Under the pieces are notes generated by a model, which had not been told where the DNA came from, did no database searches, and saw only the letters and a list, made by a program, of their open reading frames with translations. Below, one piece after another: positions 22,748-33,035 of a stretch of 64,000 nucleotides of DNA. Positions within the stretch are counted from its first letter, which is position 1. The number at the start of each line of letters is the position of its first letter. Both the position numbers and the translations under genes were made by a program. The stretch spans positions 1,736,001-1,800,000 of the forward strand of contig JAUPSS010000001.1 of NCBI GenBank assembly GCA_040285825.1, given 5' to 3'. Source of the stretch: Eukaryota sp. TZLM1-RC (Eukaryota; Metamonada: BaSk clade).

Positions 22748-23992
22748 AATGCAGCTTTGGCCAAATATTTTGATGAATTTTTTTTTAATTTAATTTTAAT
22801 TTATTTTCAAAACCACAGTCTAAAAGTCAATTTCTTCAAAACAAGCTTCCACACCATCAAACCTTACAGCAGCAATGTTTTCATAATGTGCACTGACAGA
22901 CATTAAAGCTTTCGAAATCATTTTAGGAATTGATTTGAAAATAGTAAAAACAATACGATTTAGCCACAAGCGACGATCAAAACGCTTATTCATTCTTTTT
23001 TTCACAAGATTTTCAAAATCATCAATAAAATTCAAAGCAGTTTTTCCAAGACGACCATACAACGATATAGCAAATGGGCAAATTTGGTAATCTACATGGC
23101 GAACATGTTTCAATTCTTTTAAAGGATTTGCATACTTTTTCCGTTTGTACAATTCGGAGTCATCAAGGGGGATACTTCGGATTGAGCATTTTTCAAGGCA
23201 TTTTTCTTGCAAACATCCACTGTTACGACATCAACAACATTCATGACATCATCAAACGAGGGCACAACAACATCAGCACGTCGTTTTCCATATTCTGAAT
23301 CTCTTACGCTTTCATTTATATCAAGAGACCTCAACAAAGGTTCTACAAAAGATTCAATATGATAGGAATTACACATTGCATGGATTTGATCTCTGACTGC
23401 ATCATGCAACGTAGAACGATAGGAAATATATCTATTACAATTAAATAAATGTGATAATGTCAAACCAGCTCCACATTTACAAAAACAAATCATTGGGCAA
23501 ATTACAAGGCCATAAATAACAACGCATTCTCATAGCAGTGGTCCATTGGTCGTCATTCAAAAATAGACCATAAATCTGGGGAATTTGATTTATCAAAACT
23601 GCAGATGATCTGTCTTTCAAATCAATCAAAAAATTGGCAAAAGCAGGATTTTCTTTCATAGCCGTGCTAAGTCGAACAATAAAATCCTTGTTTTCAAAAT
23701 TTTTCAAAAGATGTCGTTGGAGCTTTTTCAACGCAAATTTTAATGAATATAAACTTCTGTCTGGAATTTCTTGAATGGAAATGGGGAAACATGATTGCCA
23801 TAAGTCGGGAGATAAACTGGATATTTCTTCTCTTAAGTTATCCAGGAATATGCTATTTGTATTTTCAAGAAGATTTTCGGCAAAAGGATATCTTCTAGAG
23901 AATTCAAATACAAAATTTTTTCCACCACCAACAAATGCAGCTTTGGCCAAATATTTTGATGAATTTTTTTTAATTTAATTTTAATTTATTTT
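22748..23992 (-). pseudogene. LINE-B uninterrupted 3' half carrying the empty site, plus next LINE-B tail
   Basis: 22,748-22,778 ends the previous copy. About 22,779 begins a new LINE-B 3' tail, with the stop at 22,820-22,822, and the RLE, knuckle and linker follow to about 23,963. It carries the intact site catagccgtgctaagtcg near 23,660, into which copy 1 received the LINE-A. 23,964-23,992 is the 3' tail of the outermost LINE-B, whose body resumes at 47,791. Confidence 0.82.
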
Positions 23993-24248
23993 AAGAGCTT
24001 TAAGTCCCGGAGTCAAAGCACCGAACAATGAAAATACAGTAGATAAACTGAAAATACTTCATCCTTATGAAGACCCTATTATGGATCAAAATTTTTACGG
24101 CACATACTGGGAAAATTATCCATTGATGCCATCAGAAGTTTTTTCGGTTATCAAAAAGAGACCTCGTGGTAAGTCTGCCGGACTTTCTGGTATTACTATT
24201 GATCATGTAAAAGCCGCGATTATTTCTTCAGAAGATTGCCTTGGTTTA
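23993..24248 (+). pseudogene. LINE-D RT finger region, copy 2 (start of the large LINE-D)
   Basis: Same content as 10,791-11,046. The 9-bp TSD atttatttt lies at 23,984-23,992 and 47,791-47,799, so this LINE-D is a 5'-truncated insertion into a LINE-B 3' UTR. Its body is now spread over 23.8 kb by later insertions (parts at 23,993, 24,863, 27,287 and 47,583). Confidence 0.85.
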
Positions 24249-24834
24249 TTTTTTTTTTAAAATTAATTTTATTCTAAACCTATAAATCAACATCTAAAAA
24301 ATCCATCTCTCCCAAAACAAAAACACTAGATGCAACTCTCTCATAGTGAGATCCAAGAGAAAGCAAAGCATCAGAAACCATCTTCAACATCCCCTTAAAA
24401 ATAGAAAACACAATTCTATTTTTGCCAAAACAATCTGTTGAAATTTCTGCCAGTTCTTCTCTTTACAATCATTTCAAAATCATCCAAAAACGTAAAGCAG
24501 TTGGTGCAAGTGAACCAAAAAGGGAAAATACAAATGGATACAAATTGTATTTTGCATGCTGTAGACTGGCCAATTTGGACAAAGGTTCATTGTATTTTTT
24601 GAATTTAAAATTTTCAGCATTTGAAAGGGGATTATGAATTTCAGAATTAACAAGCCTTTCATTTGAGGCATTACAAGGATCAACAGACATTACATCCAAT
24701 AAAATAAAGCTTCCATCTAATCCAGGTAATATGACATCACCTCTATTATTCTTGTGAAAATCATTTTCAGCATCAAACAGATTTGACAACAGAGGTTCCA
24801 AGAAGGATTCAATTCTATGAGATTTACACATACA
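24249..24834 (-). pseudogene. LINE-A 3' fragment in LINE-D, copy 2
   Basis: Duplicate of 11,047-11,634, with TSD ccttggttta at 24,239-24,248 and 24,853-24,862. It encodes the RLE domain. Confidence 0.88.
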
Positions 24835-24862
24835 AACATACAATATTTCATACCTTGGTTTA

Positions 24863-25704
24863 TTGACCAGATTTTTCAACCAAATATTATCTGGTCAACG
24901 CAAGTACCCAGAAGAATTAAGAAGTTCTCGTTTGACTGCACTTGTCAAAAATTCAAAAATGGATGTTCGTCCTATTGCAGTCTCTGAGAGCTTACATAAT
25001 ATTTTTTCTGCGTGTTGCTTAAGCAGGTTCAATGAAAAAGCTAAAAAGATTTTATTACCCTTTCAATATGGTATAAATACTACAGATGGAGTCTCTTCAG
25101 CGATTTTTGCTACTGATGTCTTATTTCGTCAAAATGAATCCAATGTTTGCATGTCATTGGATTTTAGTAATGCTTTCAATTCGCTAAGTCGTCGCAGTAT
25201 CCATGGTGCTCTATTGCAATATATGCCAGAATTAATACCATATTTTCAATCAACATATTGCACATATTCTAATTTACATTTTGGTAACAACATTTTGATT
25301 TCATCAAGTGGCGTAAAAGCAAGGAGATCCGTTAGGACCTCTTTTGTTTTGTTTGGCCATTCATCCTATTCTACTGCAAATTCAAGAGATGTTTCCTTCA
25401 CTAAAAATGATTGCATATATGGATGATGTTGTGCTTATTGGTGAATTAAATATTGTGAAAAAAGCAACTGTATGTTTTAAAGAATTATTTACCAAAATTG
25501 GTCTCCGACTTAATTTACTTAAATGTGTTTTGTTATCGAATTCTCCAGTTTCCACAATAATTGATGATATTGAAATTCAAGCCAAATTATATTCAATTGA
25601 TGCTATTCGTCATTTGGGTTCGTTTTTAGGAAATAATGATGAAATTACCAAAAAATTGTTTGAAAAGTTGAACTCAATTTCTGACAAAATTGACCGAATG
25701 ATGA
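24863..25704 (+). pseudogene. LINE-D reverse transcriptase core, copy 2
   Basis: The frame continues from the finger region into RKYPEELRSSRLTALVKN without the C deletion of copy 1. It then reads DVRPIAVSESL, LDFSNAFNSL and SSGVK. One extra A near 25,318 shifts the frame before QGDP. AYMDDVVLIG follows in the shifted frame. It is interrupted at 25,705 by LINE-A, TSD gaatgatga. Confidence 0.88.
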
Positions 25705-27286
25705 TTTTTTTTTTTTAAAATTTAATTTTATTCTAAACCTATAAATCAACATCTAAAAAAATCCATCTCTCCCAAAACAAAAACACTAGATGCAACTCTC
25801 TCATAGTGAGATCCAAGAGAAAGCAAAGCATCAGAAACCATCTTCAACATCCCCTTAAAAATAGAGGACACAATTCTATTTTGCCAAAACAATCTGTTGA
25901 AATTTCTGCCAGTTCTTCTCTTTACAATCATTTCAAAATCATCCAAAAACGTAAAGCAGTTGGTGCAAGTGAACCAAAAAGGGAAAATACAAATGGATAC
26001 AAATTGTATTTTGCATGCTGTAGACTGGCCAATTTGGACAAAGGTTCATTGTATTTTTTGAATTTAAAATTTTCAGCATTTGAAAGGGGATTATGAATTT
26101 CAGAATTAACAAGCCTTTCATTTGAGGCATTACAAGGATCAACAGACATTACATCCAATAAAATGAAGCTTCCATCTAATCCAGGTAATATGACATCACC
26201 TCTATTATTCTTATGAAAATCATTTTCAGCATCAAACAGATTTGACAACAAAGGTTCCAAGAAGGATTCAATTCTATGAGATTTACACATACAATATAAC
26301 TGGTCTCTTACAGCATCATGAACCTTGCTTCTAAAAGTAATAAAATGTTTACAATTTAACAAATGAGTAGTTGTAATTTCTCGAGAACATTTACAAATTA
26401 AATTATGAGGTAAATTGTCAGGCCAGATAAAGGAACGAAATCTCATATTCAGAGTCCAAGCAGAATCGGATAAGAGAGTACCATAAACTTGTGGAATTGT
26501 TGTTACTAAGGCAGAAGAAGTACTGTCACACATATCTTGTAAAAAGATTTGCAAAAGCGGGATTCTTTTTCTTGGCCAAGCCAAGTCTAACATCAAAATC
26601 CAAGCTTTCAAAAATCTTTGACAATTTTTGTTGAAGCTTTTTACAGCAAAACTGTAAATTAAATAGAGATCGGTTTGGAATTTCTTGAATTGATTGAGGA
26701 AAACATTTGGTCCAAATTTGTGGCGGTAATTTTTCAAGTTCACAAGATAACTCATACAAATAGGGACTACAATTGGGGACTAACAGATGAGAATCATCAG
26801 GAAATCTACGAGAAAATTCATAAATAAAATTTTTGCCACCACCCAAGAATGCTGATTGACACAAAATTGAAGATTTAGTAAAACCAATACCACCCAAATT
26901 TGCTGAAGAAAATAAATGGCTTTTCAACATTCCTGGTTCTACATCCAATAAATCAGCAAAAATTCTGTTCTCAATGAATTAAAAGAACGACAAAAGTCTA
27001 ATGCTATGGAAGGAGCACAAGATCTCAAAATGTGGGTTATTCTCCCAGTGTAGCAAATTTTAAGCATGAAAAATTTAATATGCTTTTCTATATCTAAAGA
27101 AGAAATTGAATCAAGTTCAATTTTCATTTTTTCCAAAATAACTTGCAATTCATTCTGAATTTGAGGCACATTTCCTAACCAACAACCAAGGAACTTAAAA
27201 GCATCACTACTATAATTAGTAAAAGGGACAATAGAATCGTTTATCACGAGGTCTTGAGCAGAAGAGCCAATCAGAAGGCATTTGCT
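25705..27286 (-). pseudogene. LINE-A 5'-truncated copy in LINE-D (linker and RLE)
   Basis: The 3' end is at 25,705. The 5' truncation at 27,286 lies just after the RT catalytic box (ASKCLLIG region). TSD gaatgatga at 25,696-25,704 and 27,287-27,295. It encodes the thumb, linker and RLE, and the linker has the intact GGGTGG form. Three homopolymer shifts divide the frame. Confidence 0.9.
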
Positions 27287-28515
27287 GAATGATGAATTTA
27301 GATATAAAAAAACACATCAAATTTACCATTATAAGACTGTGTTTTAGTTCCAATTTTAATCATATATTTCGATCTACAAATCCTCTCGTCACTAGACCTT
27401 TGGCTCAAAAGTTTAATGAGTTACGTGCAAAAGTTCTGTCTCAATTACTGGGATGTAAAATGTTTCAAATTCCAGATCATGCTTACCTTAGTCCACAATA
27501 TGGTGGTTTAGGGTGGACGAAGGCTTCTATTCTTACCTCGTGTGCTTTTGTTGGTGGATGCAGAAATGCAATCTTTGAGTTCTCCGAAAGATTTGCAGAT
27601 TGGGAAGATTTATTGATGACAACGCAAAGTTCCACTGTTTTTGCATTAAATGAAGAAATTTCAAGAATTGATGTAGGAAAATGGGGTCGATGTTTTCCCC
27701 AATCATTCAATGGCAATATTCCAGAAAAAAATGTTTTAAATTTGAAGTATACTCTTCAAACATTACAGAAAAGATTGACTGGAATGTATGAAAAAGATCT
27801 TTATAATAATATTTGCAGCTCGGCTGTTTTAAATCAAGATCTTCACTCATTGTTATTGGAAAAGGGTGTTTGTGAAAACAAGGTGTCAGATTCTTCACTT
27901 TTTGTAACCATTGTACCACGAAGATTTGGATTGTGTGCTACTAATGAAGCATTTGTAACAAAAATGAGATTATATTTGAACATCCCCATTAACCAATTAT
28001 TATCAAAAGAAAAATGTATTTGTTCGAATTCACCTCAACTCACTTTGCGCCATGCTCTAAATTGCTCTAAATTGATAACTTATCGTTCTTCATTACATGA
28101 TGCTGTTAGAGACACTGTTTTCAATATGGCACAAACTGCAAGGATATCGTGTATCAAAGAGCCTCTGCTGAAAGAAACACTTTCTCTGAATAATTTTGGT
28201 TCTGATGATAGAGGTGATGTATACTGTGATTGGATTGATAATTCTGAAGCTATTGTTGACTTTGTCTCATGTAATGTTGCAAACGATACTTTGGTTCACA
28301 GAAGAAAACTTAATCCTGTGGCTGCTCTGGATTTTAAAGCAAAAGAAAAACATAGAAAATATGATAAAGAAATTGAAGATGCAAATATCGATAGAAATAC
28401 ACAGCTGGTTTTTATTGCTTTCCCATTTTCGATAAATGGAAGATTATCAGTTGAAGCAGAAACTTTTTTGGATGACTTCCAAAAAATGGTGAAAGAAAAA
28501 ACAATGAAAAGATTT
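27287..28515 (+). pseudogene. LINE-D thumb, linker and RLE endonuclease region
   Basis: A 412-codon open stretch. It begins at NLDIKKHIKF (equivalent to LINE-A SLDIEKHIKF) and encodes TKASILTSCAFVGGCRNAIF, the knuckle C-I-C-x9-H-x3-C, RSSLHDAVRDTVF and R-G-D-x13-D. The D-family knuckle spacing is two residues longer than in LINE-A. It is interrupted at 28,516 by a LINE-A with 13-bp TSD aatgaaaagattt (28,503-28,515 and 47,583-47,595). The last codons are at 47,596. Confidence 0.9.
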
Positions 28516-28873
28516 TTTTTTATTTAAATTTAATTTTATTCTAAACCTATAAATCAACATCTAAAAAATCCATCTCTCCCAAAACGAAAACACTAGATGC
28601 AACTCTCTCATAGTGAGATCCAAGAGAAAGCAAAGCATCAGAAACCATCTTCAACATCCCCTTAAAAATAGAAAACACAATTCTATTTTGCCAAAACAAT
28701 CTGTTGAAATTTCTGCCAGTTCTTCTCTTTACAATCATTTCAAAATCATCCAAAAAACGTAAAGCAGTTGGTGCAAGTGAACCAAAAAGGGAAAATACAA
28801 ATGGATACAAATTGTATTTTGCATGCTGTAGACTGGCCAATTTGGACAAAGGTTCATTGTATTTTTTGAATTT
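28516..28873 (-). pseudogene. LINE-A (stratum 3) 3' end, part 1
   Basis: 3' UTR and C-terminus, stop at 28,547-28,549. The copy is split in three: this part, 29,883-30,290, and 45,965-47,577. It is interrupted here by LINE-E with 12-bp TSD ttttttgaattt (28,862-28,873 and 29,883-29,894). Confidence 0.88.
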
Positions 28874-28944
28874 CTGATTCACTATCTTCTTTTGGGAAAT
28901 TTTCTGAATCTTTAGCGATTAATTGTTTTGATGTAGGGGAGGCA
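28874..28944 (+). mobile_element. LINE-E 3' fragment, part 1
   Basis: This matches the C-terminal codons SDSLSSFGKFSESLAINCFD of LINE-E at 59,755-59,820. It is interrupted by a LINE-A fragment with 11-bp TSD taggggaggca (28,934-28,944 and 29,799-29,809). Confidence 0.85.
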
Positions 28945-29798
28945 TTTTTTTTTTTTTTTTTTTTAAAATTTAATTTTATTCTAAACCTATAAATCAACAT
29001 CTAAAAAATCCATCTCTCCCAAAACAAAAACACTAGATGCAACTCTCTCATAGTGAGATCCAAGAGAAAGCAAAGCATCAGAAACCATCTTCAACATCCC
29101 CTTAAAAATAGAAAACACAATTCTATTTTGCCAAAACAATCTGTTGAAATTTCTGCCAGTTCTTCTCTTTACAATCATTTCAAAATCATCCAAAAAACGT
29201 AAAGCAGTTGGTGCAAGTGAACCAAAAAGGGAAAATACAAATGGATACAAATTGTATTTTGCATGCTGTAGACTGGCCAATTTGGACAAAGGTTCATTGT
29301 ATTTTTTGAATTTAAAATTTTCAGCATTTGAAAGGGGATTATGAATTTCAGAATTAACAAGCCTTTCATTTGAGGCATTACAAGGATCAACAGACATTAC
29401 ATCCAATAAAATGAAGCTTCCATCTAATCCAGGTAATATGACATCACCTCTATTATTCTTATGAAAATCATTTTCAGCATCAAACAGATTTGACAACAAA
29501 GGTTCCAAGAAGGATTCAATTCTATGAGATTTACACATACAATATAACTGGTCTCTTACAGCATCATGAACCTTGCTTCTAAAAGTAATAAAATGTTTAC
29601 AATTTAACAAATGAGTAGTTGTAATTTCTCGAGAACATTTACAAATTAAATTATGAGGTAAATTATCAGGCCAGATAAAGGAACGAAATCTCATATTCAG
29701 AGTCCAAGCAGAATCGGATAAGAGAGTACCATATACTTGTGGAATTGTTGTTACTAAGGCAGAAGAAGTACTGTCACACATATCTTGTAAAAGATTTG
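28945..29798 (-). pseudogene. LINE-A 5'-truncated RLE fragment inside LINE-E
   Basis: A T20 run (3' tail) at 28,945-28,964 and the stop at 28,987-28,989. The frame is open for about 264 codons through RLE, HDAVRD, knuckle and linker. It is one of the cleanest RLE domains in the window: C-K-C-x7-H-x3-C, HDAVRDQLYCMC, R-G-D-x13-D. Confidence 0.92.
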
Positions 29799-29882
29799 TA
29801 GGGGAGGCAGGTTTTGAGGATGTGGAGTTTTAATTGTGTATTTCATATTTGTTGTTGAATAAAAAGTTTTAGAAAAAAAAAA
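29799..29882 (+). mobile_element. LINE-E 3' fragment, part 2, with tail
   Basis: This continues 28,874-28,944. It encodes GEAGFEDVEF-stop, then a 3' UTR with AATAAA and an A10 tail. With part 1 it is an approximately 155-bp, severely 5'-truncated LINE-E. The open C-terminus shows that the longer LINE-E copy at 58,966 is frameshifted near its end. Confidence 0.88.
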
Positions 29883-30290
29883 TTTTTTGAATTTAAAATT
29901 TTCAGCATTTGAAAGGGGATTATGAATTTCAGAATTAACAAGCCTTTCATTTGAGGCATTACAAGGATCAACAGACATTACATCCAATAAAATGAAGCTT
30001 CCATCTAATCCAGGTAATATGACATCACCTCTATTATTCTTATGAAAAACATTTTCAGCATCAAACAGATTTGACAACAAAGGTTCCAAGAAGGATTCAA
30101 TTCTATGAGATTTACACATACAATATAACTGGTCTCTTACAGCATCATGAACCTTGCTTCTAAAAGTAATAAAATGTTTACAATTTAACAAATGAGTAGT
30201 TGTAATTTCTCGAGAACATTTACAAATTAAATTATGAGGTAAATTATCAGGCCAGATAAAGGAACGAAATCTCATATTCAGAGTCCAAGC
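29883..30290 (-). pseudogene. LINE-A (stratum 3) RLE region, part 2
   Basis: This continues 28,516-28,873 through the RLE core and knuckle to LNMRFRSFIW. It is interrupted at 30,291 by a full-length LINE-A with 9-bp TSD agtccaagc (30,282-30,290 and 45,965-45,973). Confidence 0.88.
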
Positions 30291-30886
30291 TTTTTTTTTT
30301 AAAATTTAATTTTATTCTAAACCTATAAATCAACATCTAAAAAATCCATCTCTCCCAAAACAAAAACACTAGATGCAACTCTCTCATAGTGAGATCCAAG
30401 AGAAAGCAAAGCATCAGAAACCATCTTCAACATCCCCTTAAAAATAGAGAACACAATTCTATTTTGCCAAAACAATCTGTTGAAATTTCTGCCAGTTCTT
30501 CTCTTTACAATCATTTCAAAATCATCCAAAAAACGTAAAGCAGTTGGTGCAAGTGAACCAAAAAGGGAAAATACAAATGGATACAAATTGTATTTTTGCA
30601 TGCTGTAGACTGGCCAATTTGGACAAAGGTTCATTGTATTTTTTGAATTTAAAATTTTCAGCATTTGAAAGGGGATTATGAATTTCAGAATTAACAAGCC
30701 TTTCATTTGAGGCATTACAAGGATCAACAGACATTACATCCAATAAAATGAAGCTTCCATCTAATCCAGGTAATATGACATCACCTCTATTATTCTTATG
30801 AAAATCATTTTCAGCATCAAACAGATTTGACAACAAAGGTTCCAAGAAGGATTCAATTCTATGAGATTTACACATACAATATAACT
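30291..30886 (-). pseudogene. LINE-A (stratum 4, near full length) part 1: 3' end and RLE
   Basis: Stop at 30,323-30,325. This copy is split into four parts (here, 31,472-33,035, 36,531-37,377 and 45,488-45,955) totalling about 3.47 kb. It is interrupted here by LINE-B with 13-bp TSD atacaatataact (30,874-30,886 and 31,472-31,484). Confidence 0.9.
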
Positions 30887-31471
30887 TTTTTTTTTTTTCA
30901 ACTTTTAATTTATTTTCAGAACCACAGTCTAAAAGTCAATATCTTCAAAACAAGCTTCCACACCATCAAACCTTACAGCAGCAATGTTTTCATAATGTGC
31001 ACTGACAGACATTAAAGCTTTCGAAATCATTTTAGGAATTGATTTGAAAATAGTAAAAACAATACGATTTAGCCACAAGCGACGATCAAAACGCTTATTC
31101 ATTCTTTTTTTCACAAGATTTTCAAAATCATCAATAAAATTCAAAGCAGTTTTTCCAAGACGACCATACAACGATATAGCAAATGGGCAAATTAGGTAAT
31201 CTACATGGCGAACATGTTTCAATTCTTTTAAAGGATTTGCATACTTTTTTCGTTTGTACAATTCGGAGTCATCAAGGGGGGATACTTCGGATTGAGCATT
31301 TTTCAAGGCATTTTTCTTGCAAACATCCACTGTTACGACATCAACAACATTCATGACATCATCAAACGAGGGCACAACAACATCAGCACGTCGTTTTCCA
31401 TATTCTGAATCTCTTACGCTTTCATTTATATCAAGAGACCTCAACAAAGGTTCTACAAAAGATTCAATATG
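30887..31471 (-). pseudogene. LINE-B 5'-truncated RLE fragment inside LINE-A
   Basis: T12 tail, stop at 30,929-30,931, open for 182 codons to YHIESFVEPLL. It contains R-R-A-D-x13-D but lacks the knuckle. The bases between AATAAA and the A tail differ from those of other LINE-B copies. Confidence 0.9.
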
Positions 31472-33035
31472 ATACAATATAACTGGTCTCTTACAGCATC
31501 ATGAACCTTGCTTCTAAAAGTAATAAAATGTTTACAATTTAACAAATGAGTAGTTGTAATTTCTCGAGAACATTTACAAATTAAATTATGAGGTAAATTA
31601 TCAGGCCAGATAAAGGAACGAAATCTCATATTCAGAGTCCAGGCAGAATCGGATAAGAGAGTACCATAAACTTGTGGAATTGTTGTTACTAAGGCAGAAG
31701 AAGTACTGTCACACATATCTTGTAAAAGATTTGCAAAAGCGGGATTCTTTTTCTTGGCCAAGCCAAGTCTAACATCAAAATCCAAGCTTTCAAAAATCTT
31801 TGACAATTTTTGTTGAAGCTTTTTACAGCAAAACTGTAAATTAAATAGAGATCGGTTTGGAATTTCTTGAATTGATTGAGGAAAACATTTGGTCCAAATT
31901 TGTGGCGGTAATTTTTCAAGTTCACAAGATAACTCATACAAATAGGGACTACAATTGGGGACTAACAGATGAGAATCATCAGGAAATCTACGAGAAAATT
32001 CATAAATAAAATTTTTGCCACCACCCAAGAATGCTGATTGACACAAAATTGAAGATTTAGTAAAACCAATACCACCCAAATTTGCTGAAGAAAATAAATG
32101 GCTTTTCAACATTCCTGGTTCTACATCCAATAAATCAGCAAAAAATTCTGTTCTCAATGAATTAAAAGAACGACAAAAATCTAATGCTATGGAAGGAGCA
32201 CAAGATCTCAAAATGTGGGTTATTCTCCCAGTGTAGCAAATTTTAAGCATGAAAAATTTAATATGCTTTTTCTATATCTAAAGAAGAAATTGAATCAAGT
32301 TCAATTTTCATTTTTTCCAAAATAACTTGCAATTCATTCTGAATTTGAGGCACATTTCCTAACCAACAACCAAGGAACTTAAAAGCATCACTACTATAAT
32401 TAGTAAAAGGGACAATAGAATCGTTTATCACGAGGTCTTGAGCAGAAGAGCCAATCAGAAGGCATTTGCTGGCATTAAGATGAAGCCCAATATTTTCATA
32501 TGAATCGGCAATTTCTTGAGCAACCAATTCTAGTAAATCAAATGAACCAATCAAGGATATATCATCCATATAAGCAACTATTTTTATAGAAGGGTATTTT
32601 TGCTTAATGATATTTAAAGTTTTGTGAATAGCTAAACAAAACAATAATGGGCCTAAAGGATCTCCCTGCTTCACTCCAGAAGATGATTTAAGACCAAATG
32701 AATTAAAAATTAAATCTGATTCTTTCCCATAAAAATGGTAGAAAAAAACTCGATAGCTCAGGAAAATCAGATTTAATAACTTCAAAAATTACTTCTCGCT
32801 TTACAGAATTAAAAGCATTTTTAAAGTCGAGATTAAAAATAAAATTATTTTCCTCTGCATTAAAAAAAAGGTATCAGAGGCAATAGCAGCAACAGAAGCA
32901 CCATCAATTGTTTTGATTCCAAATTGATGAGGATTCAAAAATGTAGAAGCTTTGTCTTTGACACGATCGAAGACAATTGATGCTAGCAAACGAGAAAGAG
33001 ATTCACCAACAGCAATTGGGCGTATTCCATCAGGT
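31472..33035 (-). pseudogene. LINE-A (stratum 4) part 2: linker to RT palm
   Basis: The minus strand encodes the knuckle, linker (intact GGGTGG form), thumb, YMDD and GVKQGDPLGP, ending at IRPIAVGESL. Frameshifts lie near 32,268, 32,750 and 32,868, all in A or T runs. It is interrupted at 33,036 by a full-length LINE-A with 11-bp TSD ttccatcaggt (33,025-33,035 and 36,531-36,541). Confidence 0.9.

Larger units (their letters stand above)
16732..25860. repeat. Segmental tandem duplication, copy 2
   Basis: This is the second copy of the block at 1-12,650. It lacks the LINE-A of 6954-10459 and keeps the uninterrupted pre-insertion site in LINE-B near 23,660. To its left the same LINE-C joins a minus-strand LINE-A. 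To its right it continues into LINE-D, where copy 1 instead runs into a rearranged LINE-A. Both ends therefore meet LINE-A sequence, which fits unequal recombination between LINE-A copies. Confidence 0.85.

Noticed and set aside
27289-28527. The 412-codon ORF as an independent host protein
   Set aside because: It aligns with the LINE thumb, linker and RLE, and its missing end is found at 47,583 after removing a nested insertion.
28945-28964. The T20 run as a transcription terminator
   Set aside because: It is the poly(A) tail of a minus-strand LINE-A, with a TSD next to it.
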